Shown here: positions 28,967 through 38,013 of the stretch, in pieces
Layout of the letters: every line of letters begins with the position of its first letter
Position numbering within the stretch: position 1 is the first letter of the stretch
Assembly (NCBI RefSeq): GCF_042681825.1
Contig: NZ_JBHUGH010000001.1
Location: 1-64,000, forward strand
Reading direction: 5' to 3'
Length of the DNA stretch: 64,000 nucleotides
Origin: Halodurantibacterium flavum
Lineage (GTDB): Bacteria; Pseudomonadota; Alphaproteobacteria; Rhodobacterales; Rhodobacteraceae
Translations under genes and position numbers: made by a program
The notes under the pieces: model-generated
Seen by the model: only the letters and a program-made list of their open reading frames with translations
The model's database searches: none
What the model was told of the DNA's origin: nothing

Positions 28967-29394
28967 TCGCGTCCCGTGGCGTTCGGAGGCTCGGATCAGA
29001 CGGATACCGGCCCCATGATGGCTCCGGCTCCGGCTCCGAAGATGTGAACAAACTGGCCACGGCGGACAGTGTCATCCGCTGGCTGATCCTGCGGTCGCCG
29101 GTTTTCATCGGCACCGCCTAACGGTTTTTTGCCGGGCGCGGCAAACATGGGGTCAGGTTGTTCGACGCCTAGGGGGAACCGGACCGGTTGTCGGGCTGAA
29201 CATGATGCTACTGAAGGATGAGATCACGCAGCAGGAGAACCCCATGATCTTCCGGCCCTCTGAAGGGTAGCGCGCCGGTGTTTCGGCCGTTGGACACCGC
29301 GCCTCGTCAGCTCCTCGAACTCAAGATGGCGAGGAATTCTCCGGTGCGGAACGCTGTGCGCCCCATGCGGAAAGACCTCGATGGCGGCGAACAG
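28967..29394. other. intergenic stretch
   Basis: About 430 bases with no frame showing family motifs. A CAGGAG-preceded ATG near 29244 opens only a handful of codons. Nothing else is seen. Confidence 0.35.
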
Positions 29395-29742
29395 TCATTC
29401 GGCCCGTTCCTCCCGTCTGGTCAACAGCGGCACGACGATCTCCAGCAACCCCACCAGAAGGTGCGGCCACCAGATCACAGGCGCAAAGCCGAAGAGCCAG
29501 GGCGAGACAGCCAGCAGCGCCCCACTCCCCATGTCCACGGCCAGATGGACCTTCAACGGGATAATCTTGCTCAGGCTGAGTTCGTAGCGGGTGAGCAGGC
29601 TCATGACGATGGTCATGGCGCCCAGCACTTGCGGCAGCCATTGCTCGACACCGCCGGTAGCGAAGCCGAACACATAAGGCGCGACGATCAGCACTGCGCC
29701 TGTGACGTAATCGAGAATGCCGTGGGTTCTGGTGTCGATCAT
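29395..29742 (-). CDS. SPW-repeat membrane protein
   Basis: A 115-residue membrane protein with four hydrophobic segments and two copies of an SPW-type repeat: the first is HGILDYVTGAVLIVAPYVFG, the second HLAVDMGSGALLAVSPWLFG. This matches the SPW repeat family of unknown function. The start at 29742 has GAGGGAG upstream; the longer open frame contains no hydrophobic start. It is often found near stress genes in alphaproteobacteria, which fits the dehydrogenase and small protein on the other strand. Confidence 0.8.
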   Translation of the reverse strand: MIDTRTHGILDYVTGAVLIVAPYVFGFATGGVEQWLPQVLGAMTIVMSLLTRYELSLSKIIPLKVHLAVDMGSGALLAVSPWLFGFAPVIWWPHLLVGLLEIVVPLLTRREERAE

Positions 29743-29974
29743 GGCGGAACTCCCTCTGGGGGCCGACAACCGGCTGGCGCGCCGGGAGTTCCTGTAAAAG
29801 TTCTTGCTGCCAGCGCATCCCGCAAACCGAACTGAGCCCCGCTTGCGCCCGCCGCGGAAGGCGGGCCGCTCGATGCGCAGGAACAGTCCCCGATCGCCGA
29901 CCGGCGGAACCTCCAATGTAGTCCCCATGGAGAAGATCCATTCCGATAATCACCATGGTCCAATGAGCCGATTG

Positions 29975-30204
29975 GCCTCGGCCGCATCCGAAGTTAAAAA
30001 ACCGGTATGGGCAAAGGCAAGCCGGTCAAGCTGCGCGTGCAGCGCCGCGCGCACATGCGGGTCAGAATGGTCAAGGCAGGAAACCGCCGCCCCGCCCGAT
30101 CCGTCAAGAGCGCCTTCCCGACGCATCGATGATAGAGCAACCTTCGCCGCTATCGGCGACGGCCAGCGTAGCGGCCGTCGTTCTGCCAAAGACATGTCTG
30201 CCAT
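29975..30204 (-). pseudogene. 5' relic of a class III aminotransferase gene
   Basis: A GGAGG ribosome site precedes the ATG at 30204, 22 bases after the C69 dipeptidase stop. The frame contains DGSGGAAVSCLDHSD and LDRLAFAHTGFLTSDAAEA, closely matching the N-terminus of the aminotransferase at 15542-16867. Between them, the expected DSGEGCSIIDASGRR is found in another frame, so two compensating frameshifts flank about 60 bases. Homology stops abruptly near 29975, where the rest of the gene is missing. The second Dpp operon therefore once ended in an aminotransferase like the first. Confidence 0.8.
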
Positions 30205-30226
30205 GGTTCTTTCCTCCGCGCGGCGC

Positions 30227-31657
30227 TTACCAGATCTGGGCCGGCCCCCTGTAGGTCTGATGGTCGAGGTTTAGCTTGCCGCCGACCCGCAGCATGGCTT
30301 CGAGGCCACGCAACAGATGACCTGCCTCGTCCAGCGTCATGAGCAGGCACGCGCGGACGTGTTGATCCAGTAGCCGCGTCGCCAGCCGACCTTCACCTGC
30401 ATCAATCAGCACTTCGGCAGAACGCAGGACATCGGCAAGCTCGGCGGCAAAGCGCGCTTCATGTCCGCGCCAGTGCTTCTGGACGATGGGAAGCATCGTT
30501 TCGTGATCCTGGAACACTGCGTGCATCAGATGCTTGAATATCTGCATCGCCGAGCGGGTGATCTCGGCCCCTTGCGGAACGCTCGAGACCGAGTTGGGCC
30601 GCGCGATTACCTTGCGACGGTCATGAAACCGCGCTGCCTCTCCAGTGGTCAAATAGCGATGGGGCCCATATTCGGGGGGAACTTCAGTCATGCCCATGAA
30701 CACTGGCACATGCGGCGCGGTGACCGGACCGATTGGGGCATGCCACATCACTCGCAAGGCATCGTGCCGCGGGTGGACCAATGGCACAACCTGTCCATAG
30801 CCCGCCGTATCGCCGGTCAGCCTTTCTGTCGCAATGGCCCAAACAACATCGTCAAACGCGATCTTTTCGGGTCGCGCGGCGCGGGCGCGCAACTCATCCT
30901 CGATCCAGGCGACCCCGTCCCAACGGCCCTTGCCGTCACCGTAAACCGCGTTGGGGTTGAATTGCCCTTGTGCGGGATCATACCAACCCAGCTGGATCGC
31001 GGTCGCGATGAAATGATCTGGAAACTGGAAATCCGCATTGGGCTGGGCGGGAATAGCGGTGATATAGCCGGGGCGCGAGGCGCGGATACTGTCGGGGCCC
31101 AGCCGTTCGGCCACCCACAGTCGCAAGCCGCCGGGGTATTGTAGAACCACCCAAGCCTCATCTGGATCGGCGATGATGTGCGAGTTGCCGCCATAGCAGG
31201 AATAGCCATGTTCCGCGATCAGCGCGCCGATCAGGTCCACGCCCTCGCGGGCGGTGCGGGCGCGTTCCAGCACAAGGCGCGCCAGATCGGAATAGGTCGG
31301 GCCGGTCTGATCTGTCGGGGTCATGGCGATCAGTTCCGGTCTGCCTGGGGACCAGATATCTCGAACCGCTACTCCGTGTTCGTTCAGCCCGCCATTGGTA
31401 ATCGGCGCGGGTACACCAAGAAAATAGCTGTAGCTGACGCGCAGGTGTCTCGACGTCTCAGGCACTTGTGGAATATCGGTCCGGTGACCGGGCATTTCGG
31501 CCGTGGCATCCACCCCAACCGTCACCGTCGACCCGGTTGGATGACTGGCGCGCGGGACAACTTCCAGCCAATGGCTCGACGGCTCATCGCCATAGCCTGC
31601 CAGCCAGCCGTGGCCGGCCGCTGCATGATTCTTGCCGATGTAGATGCCGTAACTCAT
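30227..31657 (-). CDS. C69-family dipeptidase-like Ntn hydrolase
   Basis: A 476-residue protein of peptidase family C69 (PepD-like), an N-terminal-nucleophile hydrolase. Typical segments are IYIGKNHAAAGHGWLAGYGD, SSHWLEVVPR, GGLNEHGVAVRDIWS, GPTYSDLARLVLERARTARE and the GGNSHIIADPDEAWVV core. C69 enzymes use an N-terminal Cys exposed after processing; here the second residue is Ser (MSYGIYIGKN) and no Cys occurs near the start, so the nucleophile is either Ser2 or activity is altered. Start set by ATGA overlap with the ATPase stop. It would cleave dipeptide-like compounds imported by the second Dpp transporter. Confidence 0.85.
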   Translation of the reverse strand: MSYGIYIGKNHAAAGHGWLAGYGDEPSSHWLEVVPRASHPTGSTVTVGVDATAEMPGHRTDIPQVPETSRHLRVSYSYFLGVPAPITNGGLNEHGVAVRDIWSPGRPELIAMTPTDQTGPTYSDLARLVLERARTAREGVDLIGALIAEHGYSCYGGNSHIIADPDEAWVVLQYPGGLRLWVAERLGPDSIRASRPGYITAIPAQPNADFQFPDHFIATAIQLGWYDPAQGQFNPNAVYGDGKGRWDGVAWIEDELRARAARPEKIAFDDVVWAIATERLTGDTAGYGQVVPLVHPRHDALRVMWHAPIGPVTAPHVPVFMGMTEVPPEYGPHRYLTTGEAARFHDRRKVIARPNSVSSVPQGAEITRSAMQIFKHLMHAVFQDHETMLPIVQKHWRGHEARFAAELADVLRSAEVLIDAGEGRLATRLLDQHVRACLLMTLDEAGHLLRGLEAMLRVGGKLNLDHQTYRGPAQIW

Positions 31658-32649
31658 GGCCGTGATCCGTTGTCATTCTGCAGTGGAAAATGGCAGGCGG
31701 CGTGGGTGCTGCCTGCTGATGGTACCAGTAAGGGCGCGCGCTGCGCACATTCCGGGCGTGCATGGCTGCACCGGGGATGAAACTCGCATCCTGAGGGGCG
31801 GTCGCGCAGGCCAGGCGTTTCGCCGCGCAACCTGATCCGGGCGCGGCGTGCCCGCGGATCAAGTTCGGGGTTAGCTGACAGCAGAGCCGCAGTATAGGGA
31901 TGTGCCGGAGCAGCGAGTACGGCTTCGATCGGGCCGATTTCCACGATGCGCCCCAAATACATCACTGCCACCCGGTCCGCGACATGACGCAGGATGTTCA
32001 GGTTGTGGGTGATGATCAGGGTGGCCAGCCCGTCCCGAACACGGTTCCGGTTCAGGAGATTGAGGATCTCTCCCTGGATCGAGACATCAAGCCCGGCTGT
32101 AGGCTCGTCCGCAAGGATCAGCGCAGGGTTTAACGACAGCGCCCTCGCCACGCCGACCCGGCGGGCCTGCCCACCCGACAATTCATGCGGATAGCGCGCC
32201 AGAAACTGCGGCCCCAAGCCAGCCATCGCCAAAACCTGCGTTGCCGTTTCTGTCGCGTTCTCAAGTGGCAGGCCGTGAATGATGCGCGGCTCCAGCACCA
32301 GATCGCGCACGCTCTTGCGCGGTGAAAGTGATCCGACCGGGTCCTGGAACATCATCGCCATCTCGCGGCGGACAGCTGTCCAGTCCGGACCATTGTGCAG
32401 CGGATTGCCCCGGAACCACGCTTCTCCTGATGCAATTGGCAGCAGACCATTGATCGCGCGCGCCAGTGTGGTCTTGCCGGACCCGCTTTCCCCCACGATG
32501 GCCAAGGTCTCGCCGCGCATCACATCCAGCGTGACACCGGCAACAGCCTGGACACTGCGCTGATCCTTCGGCGCGAATAATCCGACAATACCTTGGGCCA
32601 CTGGAAAGCGTACGACAACGTCGCGCAGACGCAAGACGGGCTCCGTCAT
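31654..32649 (-). CDS. Dpp/Opp-type ABC transporter ATPase (DppF-like), cluster 2
   Basis: A 331-residue ATPase with Walker A GESGSGKTT, MMFQDPVGSLSPRKSV, signature LSGGQARRVGVARAL, Walker B LILADEPTAGLD and the C-terminal HPYTAALLSANPE domain followed by a Cys-containing segment (CEFHPRCSHARPEC). The GLFAPKDQRSVQAV insertion between the first strands is typical of DppF partners. Start set by ATGA overlap with the preceding ATPase. Part of its coding sequence is duplicated as a 58-bp fragment at 42296-42353. Confidence 0.94.
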   Translation of the reverse strand: MTEPVLRLRDVVVRFPVAQGIVGLFAPKDQRSVQAVAGVTLDVMRGETLAIVGESGSGKTTLARAINGLLPIASGEAWFRGNPLHNGPDWTAVRREMAMMFQDPVGSLSPRKSVRDLVLEPRIIHGLPLENATETATQVLAMAGLGPQFLARYPHELSGGQARRVGVARALSLNPALILADEPTAGLDVSIQGEILNLLNRNRVRDGLATLIITHNLNILRHVADRVAVMYLGRIVEIGPIEAVLAAPAHPYTAALLSANPELDPRARRARIRLRGETPGLRDRPSGCEFHPRCSHARPECAQRAPLLVPSAGSTHAACHFPLQNDNGSRP

Positions 32650-33617
32650 GACTGGCTCCGCTCTGTATGATGGCAAAGGGCCCAGTGTCTCACCCCCGCC
32701 CACGCCCGTGGCGGCTCTACCGCACAACCGGCGTCCGCCCGCCCGCAGCGAGCGCGGAAGATGCACCCCGGCGCCAGATCGATCAGCGATGGCAATGTGC
32801 CCGGGATCGACGGCAGTTCTGCCACGCGGGTTTTCAGCCGTCCCGGATCGCATTCGATCAGCATGGCCGTGTAAGGATGTGCGGGGGTTGCAAACACCTG
32901 ATCCACCGGCCCTTCCTCGACCGATTGACCGGCATACATCACGACCGCCCGATCACAGAGTTCCGAAATGACCGCGAGGTGATGACTTACGAACAGGATT
33001 GCGCAGCCGATTTCCTTTTGCAACTCGCGCAGCAACTCGATGATCTGCACCTCAAGTGTCGCATCCAGCGCCGTTGTCGCCTCGTCCGCGATCAGGAGCC
33101 GGGGTTGCATCAGCGCAGCCATCGCGATGGCAACCCGCTGACGCATACCGCCTGACAATTCGTGCGGATAGTTCTGCAGCCGCGCTTGCGGGTCCGGCAA
33201 GCCAACTCGGCCCAGCATGGCAGCGGACCTTTGGTCTTTTTCAGCCCGGCTGATGGGCTGGCGATACTGGATGTCGCGCATCTGGCGCCCGATGGTCAGC
33301 ACCGGGTTGAGCGCGGTCATCGGATCTTGAAACACAACCGCGATGTCCTGCCCGCGCAAAGCCCGCAGCCGCGCGGCCGATGCGCCCATCAGTTCCTCGC
33401 CAGCAAATTGAATGCTGCCCCCGGTCACCGATGCGTTCGCCGGCAAAAGGTGCAGCAGCGCCGAAATCAGAGTGGATTTTCCACAGCCTGACTCGCCCGC
33501 TACTCCGACGATTTCCCCCTCATTGACCTGCAAGGACACTTCGCGCAATGCTTTGAGCATACCATGATCGGTCTTATAGGCGATGCTGAGATCCTGAATG
33601 TCCAACAAGACTGTCAC
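32646..33617 (-). CDS. Dpp/Opp-type ABC transporter ATPase (DppD-like), cluster 2
   Basis: A 323-residue ATPase with Walker A GESGCGKSTL, AVVFQDPMTALNPVLTIG, signature LSGGMRQRVAIAMAL-like motif (LSGGMRQRVAIAMA), Walker B LLIADEATTALDATL and the C-terminal HPYTAMLIECDPG domain with a Cys-rich CIFRARCGRADAGC segment. Walker B has Ala where Pro is usual (DEATTALD), a common variant. Overlaps of four bases at both ends tie it into the operon. Confidence 0.94.
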   Translation of the reverse strand: MTVLLDIQDLSIAYKTDHGMLKALREVSLQVNEGEIVGVAGESGCGKSTLISALLHLLPANASVTGGSIQFAGEELMGASAARLRALRGQDIAVVFQDPMTALNPVLTIGRQMRDIQYRQPISRAEKDQRSAAMLGRVGLPDPQARLQNYPHELSGGMRQRVAIAMAALMQPRLLIADEATTALDATLEVQIIELLRELQKEIGCAILFVSHHLAVISELCDRAVVMYAGQSVEEGPVDQVFATPAHPYTAMLIECDPGRLKTRVAELPSIPGTLPSLIDLAPGCIFRARCGRADAGCAVEPPRAWAGVRHWALCHHTERSQS

Positions 33618-34462
33618 GATGTTTTCCGAAGTTTGGGGTCCAGCTGGTCACGCAGCGCCTCGCCCAGGAAGGTGAATGCCAGCGTGACAAGGATAAGCGG
33701 GATGCCCCCTGCGATGATGATCCAGGGCGTAGATCGGATGAAATCAAACCCGTCCTTCAAAGTTGCGCCCCAGCTTGGCGTCCCGGGCGGAACACCAACA
33801 CCCAGAAAGCTCATGCCAGCTTCGATGGTAATGACAACCGGCAGATTGATAGCTGCAAGAATGAAGAACGGCCCCATCGTGTTTGGCAGGATGTGATGCA
33901 GGATGATCCGGGCCGAAGACGCACCCATCGACCGCTCGGCCAGGATGAATTCGGCATTGCGCAGGGTCAGGGTCTGGGTGCGTACGACACGCGCATATTC
34001 AGAGAACGAGGTCAGCACCACGACAATGATCACGGTCCCGATGCCGCGTGGCATCAAGGCGGCAAGCGCTAGGGCCAGGATGATGGTCGGATAGGCGCGC
34101 AGTGTGTCAAACATGAACAGAAGCGCATTGTCGAGCCAGCGCGGGCCAAAGCCTGCAATCATTCCCAGGACCAGTCCGATCAGGCCAGAAATGCCGACAG
34201 CGACGATCCCGACCGTCAGCGCAATGCGCCCGCCTTGCAGCAGACGCGAAAAGGTATCACGGCCGAGATTGTCAGTCCCCAACCAGTAGGTCGCCGAGGG
34301 TGGCGCAAAGCGATCGGCCATGTGCATGGCTGCGTAGTCATACGGTGCAATCCAGTCGGCAAGCAGCGCCATCGTCACCATCATCACAATGATGATCATG
34401 GCGATCAATGCCAGTGGGTCGGACGCAAGCCGAGTAAGGAGGTTTCGTGGCGGGCGGATCAT
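33614..34462 (-). CDS. Dpp-type ABC transporter permease (DppC-like), cluster 2
   Basis: A 282-residue permease with six hydrophobic segments, the LGTDNLGRDTFSRLLQGGRI signature and the EAA loop ERSMGASSARIILHHILPNT. The C-terminal GGIPLILVTLAFTFLGEALR is typical. Four-base overlaps with both neighbours indicate translational coupling. It pairs with the DppB-like protein encoded just upstream. Confidence 0.94.
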   Translation of the reverse strand: MIRPPRNLLTRLASDPLALIAMIIIVMMVTMALLADWIAPYDYAAMHMADRFAPPSATYWLGTDNLGRDTFSRLLQGGRIALTVGIVAVGISGLIGLVLGMIAGFGPRWLDNALLFMFDTLRAYPTIILALALAALMPRGIGTVIIVVVLTSFSEYARVVRTQTLTLRNAEFILAERSMGASSARIILHHILPNTMGPFFILAAINLPVVITIEAGMSFLGVGVPPGTPSWGATLKDGFDFIRSTPWIIIAGGIPLILVTLAFTFLGEALRDQLDPKLRKTS

Positions 34463-35403
34463 CTGCCGGCCCTCTGGCGGGGGTCAAGCACAATGTTCAC
34501 CAGATCAGCCAGCAATGTGCAGGCAACAAAGAAACCGATGGCCACAAACATAGCGCCCATCACCACCGGATAATTGCGTCCGGAGACGGATTCGAAGATC
34601 AGGCTGCCCAGTCCTGGCCGCGAGAACACAATTTCGGCAAAGACCGCGCTGGACAACATGCCGCCAATCCCGACGCCCAAAACCTGAACGGCCGGCAAGA
34701 TCGCCACACGCAGGGCATATTTGTAAATCACCACGCGGCGCGGCAGGCCAAAGGAGCGCGCTGTCCGGATATAGCTTTCACCCAAGGTCTCCAGCATGGA
34801 GGCCCGCACGATCCGCGCGATATACCCCACCCAGGAAATGCCGATGGCGAAAGATGGCAGGACCAGATGCCAGATACGGCTGCCAAGATCGCCTGTCTCG
34901 CCCGCCCCGATGGTAGGGAACCAGCGCAACATGACGCCGAAGATTAACAGGCTATACAGTGCCACGACAAAGGACGGTGCAGCCAGCAATGCCACGGACA
35001 CGACCCCCGTAATGCGGTCCAGCCATCCTCCCCGCCGGTCTGCCGAAAACGCACCAAGCACAATGCCGAGCGTTGCCGCCCAAGAAATTGCGCAAAAAAT
35101 CAGCGCAACCGTATGCGGCAATGCCGAGAAAATCGCCGACGCAACGGAACGGTTGCGGGCATAGTCGGTCCCCAGTTCGCCGGTTAACAAACGCCCCCAA
35201 AGCTGCACGATCTGAACGACAAGTGGATCATCCAGCCCCATCTGCGCGCGAAAATCCGCCCGCATCTCGGGTGTCGAACGCGGCCCCAACAAGATTGTCG
35301 TCGGATCGCCAGGGAGTGAGACCATTATTGCGTAGAGCCCGCTGGTCGCGACCAGCATGATGCAAATGGCCAGAACAACCCTCTGGGCTATGTACTTCAG
35401 CAT
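34459..35403 (-). CDS. Dpp-type ABC transporter permease (DppB-like), cluster 2
   Basis: A 314-residue permease with the DppB layout: N-terminal YIAQRVVLAICIMLVATSGL, the periplasmic loop with FRAQMGLDDPLVVQIVQLWG, the EAA loop with IRTARSFGLPRRVVIYKYAL and the C-terminal RPGLGSLIFESVSGRNYPVV. It follows the interrupted binding-protein gene by 84 bases and overlaps the DppC-like gene by four. Confidence 0.94.
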   Translation of the reverse strand: MLKYIAQRVVLAICIMLVATSGLYAIMVSLPGDPTTILLGPRSTPEMRADFRAQMGLDDPLVVQIVQLWGRLLTGELGTDYARNRSVASAIFSALPHTVALIFCAISWAATLGIVLGAFSADRRGGWLDRITGVVSVALLAAPSFVVALYSLLIFGVMLRWFPTIGAGETGDLGSRIWHLVLPSFAIGISWVGYIARIVRASMLETLGESYIRTARSFGLPRRVVIYKYALRVAILPAVQVLGVGIGGMLSSAVFAEIVFSRPGLGSLIFESVSGRNYPVVMGAMFVAIGFFVACTLLADLVNIVLDPRQRAGR

Positions 35404-35487
35404 CGCACGTCGCCTTTGCAGTCAAAGCTGGTTTTTTCGGATCACGACATGGTCAGCCGGGCGCGATAGCCCGGCTGACTGCGCCGA

Positions 35488-37068
35488 TCAGGCTGAACGG
35501 AAAAGATGCACCAGCGGTGTTCCATCAGGTCGCGTCGCCGGAATGATCGACACGTCATAAAGATTTGGCGTCACACCATGTGTGATGAACCGGTAGCCGC
35601 CCGATTCCTCCATCAGGTCCTGCATGCGCTGATACATCGTGTCGCGCTTTGCGGGGTCTGTCTCGATCATTGCAGCCTCGTGCAGAGCATCGAACTCAGC
35701 GTTGGAAAACTGTTCCCAGTTTCAGTTGCCAATCTCGGCGGTCGTGAACCATGCGGTCGCATAGAACGGATCAGGCGTCATCGAGAACCGCTTCATCACG
35801 AGCTCCACCGTCTCCCAGCGGTCGCCGTCCGAGGCAACGCCCAGGGTCCAGAATGACCCGGATTCATGCACCTCGATCACCACGTCGATTCCTGCCTGCG
35901 CCATCGTCGCCTGAAGCACCTGTGCAGCCGTCGTGAAAATCACATTGTTGAGCACGTTCAGCGTGATTTCAAGCCGGTCGATCCCCGCCTCGGTCAAGAG
36001 TTCCCGCGCTTTGGCATAGTCGGCCTGCGGCGGGATGAGGCTTGCCGCGCGATGCCCGATCAGCCCCGGCGCAATGATGCCGGTCGATGGATCGGCGACG
36101 TTGTAATAGGATGCTTCCATGATACTCGGCACGTCGATTGCGTGCTGAATTGCCATGCGCACCCTCTCGTCGGCGAATTTGGGATGCGCAAGGTTCAGAC
36201 CGATCCACACATAGGCCAATGCAGGATGTACCTTCAATTCGGTGCCTGCGGGTGGATTAGCCTGCACCCGTGCAACCGAGCCCGGCCCGATAGAAGTAAA
36301 GTTGAGATCTCCGGCCTCCTTTGCGATCTCGGCCGAGGCTTCGTCGACGACGAGGATCAGATCGACCCGCTCGAAATCCGCAGGTGTCCCGCCAAAATCG
36401 GGGTTGCGCTCCAGAACCCACCGTTCGCCCGGACGGTGCTCCTTCACCCGGTAGGGCCCACTCACAGTGGGCGGAATGGCGGTCACGATACGTCCACCTG
36501 CAGCCTCAACGGCCTTTTTGCAGACAATGTTTCCGGTGATATATGGCAACGCAATGGTCCACAGCGGAGCAAAGGGCTTCTCCAGGTGGATGAACCCGCT
36601 GTGCGTACCCGTCACCTCCACATGGCTGAACGATCCCAGGTCTGCCAGGTTACGGGCCTTCATTTCGGGGTCCTTGGTGCGCTCCAAGGAAAACTGGACA
36701 TCCTCAGCTGTAATCTCACCGAAACCGTCCGACCACATCTGCCCTGTCTTGAGGGTAAATGCGATCTTCAGCGGATCAACCTGTTCAATGGTGTCCGCGA
36801 GGTCGAGATCATAGCCCCATTCGGCACCCGGCTTGTATTGGATAAGCTTGCGATAGAGGCAATTATACAGCATCTCATCGGGCAATCCCGAAGCATCGAT
36901 CGGGTCAAAATCATCGGCCTCGACGTAAAGCCGCACGTTCAATTGCTTTCCACCTTCGCTGGCCCAAACGGTAACGGGCGCAAGCTGCGCGGCAGATAAC
37001 GCGGCCAATCCGCCCAAAAGCTGACGGCGGCTGAGATTGGGCAGATGGTGTCTGATGTCGCGTGTCAT
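35488..37068 (-). pseudogene. Dpp-type substrate-binding protein gene interrupted by an in-frame TGA
   Basis: A periplasmic binding protein of the SBP_bac_5 family with a twin-arginine signal (NLSRRQLLGGLAALSAAQLA). Family segments include KIAFTLKTGQMWSDGFGEIT, AEDVQFSLERT and VSGPYRVKEH. The frame stops at a TGA at 35722-35724, but continues without any frameshift to a second stop at 35488-35490, encoding the normal C-terminus (NWEQFSNAEFDALHEAAM, then DPAKRDTMYQRMQDLM). The TGA stands where relatives have Trp in the GxWNWE pattern, so a TGG-to-TGA change is the simplest explanation: a nonsense mutation, a sequencing error, or readthrough. The start at 37068 has GGGAG upstream. The remaining transporter genes are intact. 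Confidence 0.85.
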
Positions 37069-37130
37069 CGCGGCTACTCCCTGTGGGTGATTATTTTTTA
37101 CCAAGCTGAGGCGAGGACCGGATTTCGATC

Positions 37131-37152
37131 AATTGCGCAAGCTATTGCAATT
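37131..37152. promoter_or_regulatory. inverted repeat upstream of the cluster 2 operon
   Basis: AATTGC at 37131-37136 and GCAATT at 37147-37152 form an interrupted palindrome; the left half also overlaps a perfect TTGCGCAA. It lies in the 120-base gap between the helix-turn-helix regulator and the binding-protein gene, both on the minus strand. It is a candidate operator for that regulator. Confidence 0.4.
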
Positions 37153-37188
37153 TGCCGCGAGATAACGCCGAAGTCGCGTCACTTTGCG

Positions 37189-38013
37189 TCAGATCGGAAG
37201 CTCTGTGGCTGTCAGCAACTGCGGCACATCAGATCCGGCCATCAAGGTGCGCACAATACGGGTCGGGATCTCCGGGCTGGAGGGCAGGTGAATCCCCGTG
37301 CGACGCAACGCAGCAGACGGTTTGCAGTTCGGCAATCGTTCCAGAAAAACAGGCGATGCAAAGGGCGCACGGGCTGTGCGGCCTTGCACGCCCAGGGTCA
37401 TGCCCGACAGGAAGCGCACCTCGGGGGTCGGGGACGGAAACAGGATGGTTTGGGAAATCGATCTCAGCTCTTTGGCGTTGTGGTCGATGATGAATATCCG
37501 CCCGGCAAGCGACAGCGCCACCCCCGAATAACGCACGAAATGAGACCTGCCCAGTGGACTCTCTTCGGGCTGGATCCTTTCAACAAGGCGCGTGAAGTAG
37601 ACGTCCTTACGTTCCGAGATACGCAGAAGCGAACAACGAATCATACCCGGCCGACTGGGCGTGAAATAGTAGTAAAGATAATATCCGCAGTAAGGTCTCA
37701 GCAGGTCCACCGACGTCGTGAACATGCGATCCAGCGTCGCGGCTGCTGGCCCCAATGCGCGCATCAGATGCTGTGCCCGCGGGCGAAGAACTACCATATC
37801 CGCAAATCGGGACGGCGGAGCGAGCAGTTCATCCTCATCCACGCCAAAATGGTCGCAGATCAGCCGCATGTTGCGAGGCGATGGGTGCGATGTGCCACTC
37901 AGATATTTGGTGAACTGCTGCCGATTGATCCCCATGTCCCGACAGGCGTCAGAGATCGACGGAGCGTAGCTGCACAAGAGCTTCAGATTATGGACAAGAT
38001 TCGTTCGCGTCAT
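37189..38013 (-). CDS. XRE-like helix-turn-helix regulator with C-terminal ligand domain
   Basis: A 274-residue protein with an N-terminal lambda-repressor-type helix-turn-helix (AYAPS-like region SISDACRDMGINRQQFTKYL, then SGTSHPSPRNMRLICDHFGV). The remainder, about 200 residues, is a beta-rich domain without a family I can name (YCGYYLYYYFTPSRPGMIRC is characteristic). It is the gene immediately upstream of and co-oriented with the second Dpp operon and replaces the RpiR regulator found in the first. It probably controls uptake genes in response to substrate. Confidence 0.75.
   Translation of the reverse strand: MTRTNLVHNLKLLCSYAPSISDACRDMGINRQQFTKYLSGTSHPSPRNMRLICDHFGVDEDELLAPPSRFADMVVLRPRAQHLMRALGPAAATLDRMFTTSVDLLRPYCGYYLYYYFTPSRPGMIRCSLLRISERKDVYFTRLVERIQPEESPLGRSHFVRYSGVALSLAGRIFIIDHNAKELRSISQTILFPSPTPEVRFLSGMTLGVQGRTARAPFASPVFLERLPNCKPSAALRRTGIHLPSSPEIPTRIVRTLMAGSDVPQLLTATELPI

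Noticed and set aside
35488..35724. In-frame TGA as a selenocysteine codon
   Set aside because: The family has Trp at this position, there is no redox role there and no SECIS-like structure was evident. A point mutation or error is simpler.
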